Shown piece after piece: positions 6,615-7,488 of a stretch of DNA of 7,488 nt (the first letter of the stretch is position 1; each line of letters starts with the position of its first letter). The notes under the pieces were generated by a model. That model had not been told where the DNA came from. It did no database searches and saw only the letters and a list, made by a program, of their open reading frames with translations. The stretch is from Saprospiraceae bacterium UBA2329 (lineage in GTDB: Bacteria > Bacteroidota > Bacteroidia > Chitinophagales > Saprospiraceae). The stretch spans positions 1-7,488 of the forward strand of contig DDUV01000125.1 of assembly GCA_002344975.1 (NCBI GenBank), written 5' to 3'. A program made the translations under genes and the position numbers.

Positions 6615-7049
6615 TTATGTGTCTTTTTGCGGGGCGTTTTCTTTTCCTTCGATTCTTTCTTTGAATTCTTGTGCCGTCAATACATCCACCTTGGGAAAAG
6701 GAATTTTTAGAAGGACGTTGAAGTGCTTGTCATCGCTCACCAAATATTTTGCATCACAGGCAATTGCACAATCCACAAATTTGTTGTCATCAGCATCTGT
6801 CTCAATTAGATTCCACTTGTAGTATTTTGTTATCCACTGCACATTCGGGGCATTTTCTATCAATTGCAAAACGTATTCTGCAAATCTATCCCCCATATGG
6901 TCTTTGATAATCTCCTCATATTCCAATAAAATATCTGTCGTCACACATAACTCAAATTCCTCATTGATAAAAGCTTCGAGTATGGGCCGGTATCTTGACT
7001 TACTTGAAATGGAAACAAGCAAGACATTCGTATCAAGCACTATTTTCAA
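6615..7049 (-). CDS. PIN-domain toxin-like protein (COG1569 type), TTG start
   Basis: The 144-aa protein is a PIN-domain nuclease candidate, the toxin-like partner of the upstream small protein. It begins with 'KIVLDTNVLL' (Asp6). The probable acidic metal-binding set is Asp6, Glu43 or a neighbouring Glu in 'LLEYEEII', Asp88/Asp93 in 'DADDNKFVDCAIA' and Asp106/Asp107 in 'LVSDDKHF'. This pattern is typical of the putative toxin component family COG1569. The start codon is TTG (7049-7047); it is preferred because it gives the canonical M-K-I-V-L-D-T-N start and there is no ATG upstream after the antitoxin stop. Only 5 nt separate the antitoxin stop from this TTG, so translation is probably coupled and kept low. 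PIN toxins of known function cleave RNA; cleavage and target here are inferred. The gene is AT-rich, unlike the convergent kinase gene 44 bp away. Confidence 0.87.
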   Translation of the reverse strand: MKIVLDTNVLLVSISSKSRYRPILEAFINEEFELCVTTDILLEYEEIIKDHMGDRFAEYVLQLIENAPNVQWITKYYKWNLIETDADDNKFVDCAIACDAKYLVSDDKHFNVLLKIPFPKVDVLTAQEFKERIEGKENAPQKDT

Positions 7050-7054
7050 AATGG

Positions 7055-7294
7055 TCAGTTGTTAGGGTTGTAAGGAGTCCTCTTGTGGGTTTTCAAGATC
7101 CTTTCCATGTCCTCATCGGTCCAATTGTTTTTCTCCCAAATATCATCGGCCATTTTAGTTATTTTTTGGTCTAAATATTTGACTATCAGTCTCTTGATTT
7201 CAATCAGGTCATTGTCATCCAATTCTCTCGAAAACAGCTTCAGTATTTCTAATTGATGCTTGTTGAGGCTATTAAGTTGTGGTACAGCGTTCAT
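7055..7294 (-). CDS. Antitoxin-like small protein paired with the PIN protein
   Basis: The 79-aa, mostly helical, charged protein lies immediately upstream of the PIN gene. Visible segments are 'LNSLNKHQLEILKLFSREL' (about 7-25), 'DDNDLIEIKRLIVKYLDQKI' (26-45) and a C-terminal 'WTDEDMERILKTHKRTPYNPNN' (58-79). It resembles small proteins that accompany COG1569 PIN genes ('QLEILRLFSREL...W..EDM..LL.THMRTPYR' pattern, from memory). That, with the 5-nt spacing and gene order, supports an antitoxin role. I recognise no classic DNA-binding fold (no AbrB, RHH, Phd or HTH signature). The ATG is at 7294-7292, and its A overlaps the TAA of an upstream open frame by one base. Confidence 0.78.
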   Translation of the reverse strand: MNAVPQLNSLNKHQLEILKLFSRELDDNDLIEIKRLIVKYLDQKITKMADDIWEKNNWTDEDMERILKTHKRTPYNPNN

Positions 7295-7410
7295 TACTCA
7301 TCTGTTTTGTCATGCAAATCTATTAATTTTTCAACTTCTTTGCAAGATACTATTTTTGCCCGCTCCTTATGGGATCTTTTTCTGTAAGGGGCGATAAAAA
7401 AATAAAGTGA
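7294..7410 (-). pseudogene. Start-less open frame upstream of the antitoxin, possible truncated gene
   Basis: On the minus strand, 38 sense codons from 7410 down to a TAA at 7296-7294 stay open. They end '...SCKEVEKLIDLHDKTDE', which reads like an ordinary protein C-terminus. There is no ATG, GTG or upstream TTG to start it. An in-frame TGA (7413-7411) closes it exactly where the long inverted repeat begins. Its TAA overlaps the antitoxin ATG by one base, the arrangement expected of a translationally coupled upstream cistron. I infer a C-terminal remnant of a gene cut by the palindromic element, but chance openness over 38 codons is possible. Confidence 0.35.
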
Positions 7411-7488
7411 TCATTTTCGCCAAAGGATTAGATAAGTAAACGTTTCATTTTAAGTGTCTTATCTAATCCTTTGGCCTAAAGAAAATGA
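7411..7488. repeat. Long inverted repeat at the window edge
   Basis: The core arms are a perfect 18-bp match: 7419-7436 (GCCAAAGGATTAGATAAG) with 7458-7475. A further perfect 8-bp pairing, TCATTTTC (7411-7418) with GAAAATGA (7481-7488), continues it after a 5-nt bulge (7476-7480, CTAAA). The 21-nt loop (7437-7457) contains the small palindrome AAACGTTT (7438-7445). Total 26 bp of stem. No T-run follows within the window, so it is not a standard terminator. It may extend past the window. It could be a miniature inverted-repeat element, a recombination or protein-binding site, or a bidirectional transcription barrier. Confidence 0.85.

Overview
The window looks like a piece of a Bacteroidota chromosome. 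The clues are a secreted TonB-C-terminal-domain protein of the type that phylum carries in many copies, a UMF1-type MFS permease, gene starts without clear Shine-Dalgarno sequences, and AT-rich TAnnTTTG-like sequences just upstream of some starts. The core genes are clearly GC-richer than the accessory genes. A finer placement (for example Saprospiria-like, with moderate GC) is only a guess.

Layout. Positions 1-265 hold no recognisable gene. truA (tRNA pseudouridine synthase) is on the minus strand at 266-1009. It is divergent from a plus-strand RlmI-type 23S rRNA cytosine methyltransferase at 1275-2462. The 265-bp gap between them is structured: six 8-nt tandem units (TGAGACnn type) end 7 nt upstream of the truA start codon, and a 51-nt imperfect hairpin lies at 1134-1184. 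After the methyltransferase, on the plus strand, come a small secreted TonB-C-domain protein (2565-3020), a 12-TM UMF1/Atg22-like MFS transporter (3078-4370), a RhuM-family gene (4441-5486) and an APH/ACAD10-11-type small-molecule kinase (5506-6570).

The RhuM gene is split by a one-base frame change near 5244-5246. Reading frame 1 gives the N-terminal 268 family-like residues. The conserved C-terminus continues in another frame, and the premature stop falls in an ATGA overlap with an internal ATG. RhuM is AT-richer than its neighbours and looks like an accessory insert among housekeeping genes.

From about 6615 to the end the composition is AT-rich and the coding strand flips. This part holds a toxin-antitoxin-like pair on the minus strand: a 79-aa antitoxin-like protein (7055-7294), then 5 nt later a COG1569-type PIN-domain protein (6615-7049) with a TTG start. 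Upstream of the antitoxin, a 38-codon open frame with no start codon overlaps the antitoxin ATG by one base. It runs back exactly to a long inverted repeat (7411-7488) at the window edge. This suggests a truncated third cistron next to a mobile or palindromic element.

How the genes relate: truA and the RlmI-like enzyme are both RNA-modification genes, but they are divergent and not an operon. The permease and the kinase have no demonstrable link. The most system-like unit is the PIN/antitoxin locus. No complete, clearly novel multi-gene system is visible. The best leads are the structured divergent intergenic region, the split RhuM gene, and the truncated ORF and palindrome upstream of the toxin-antitoxin pair.
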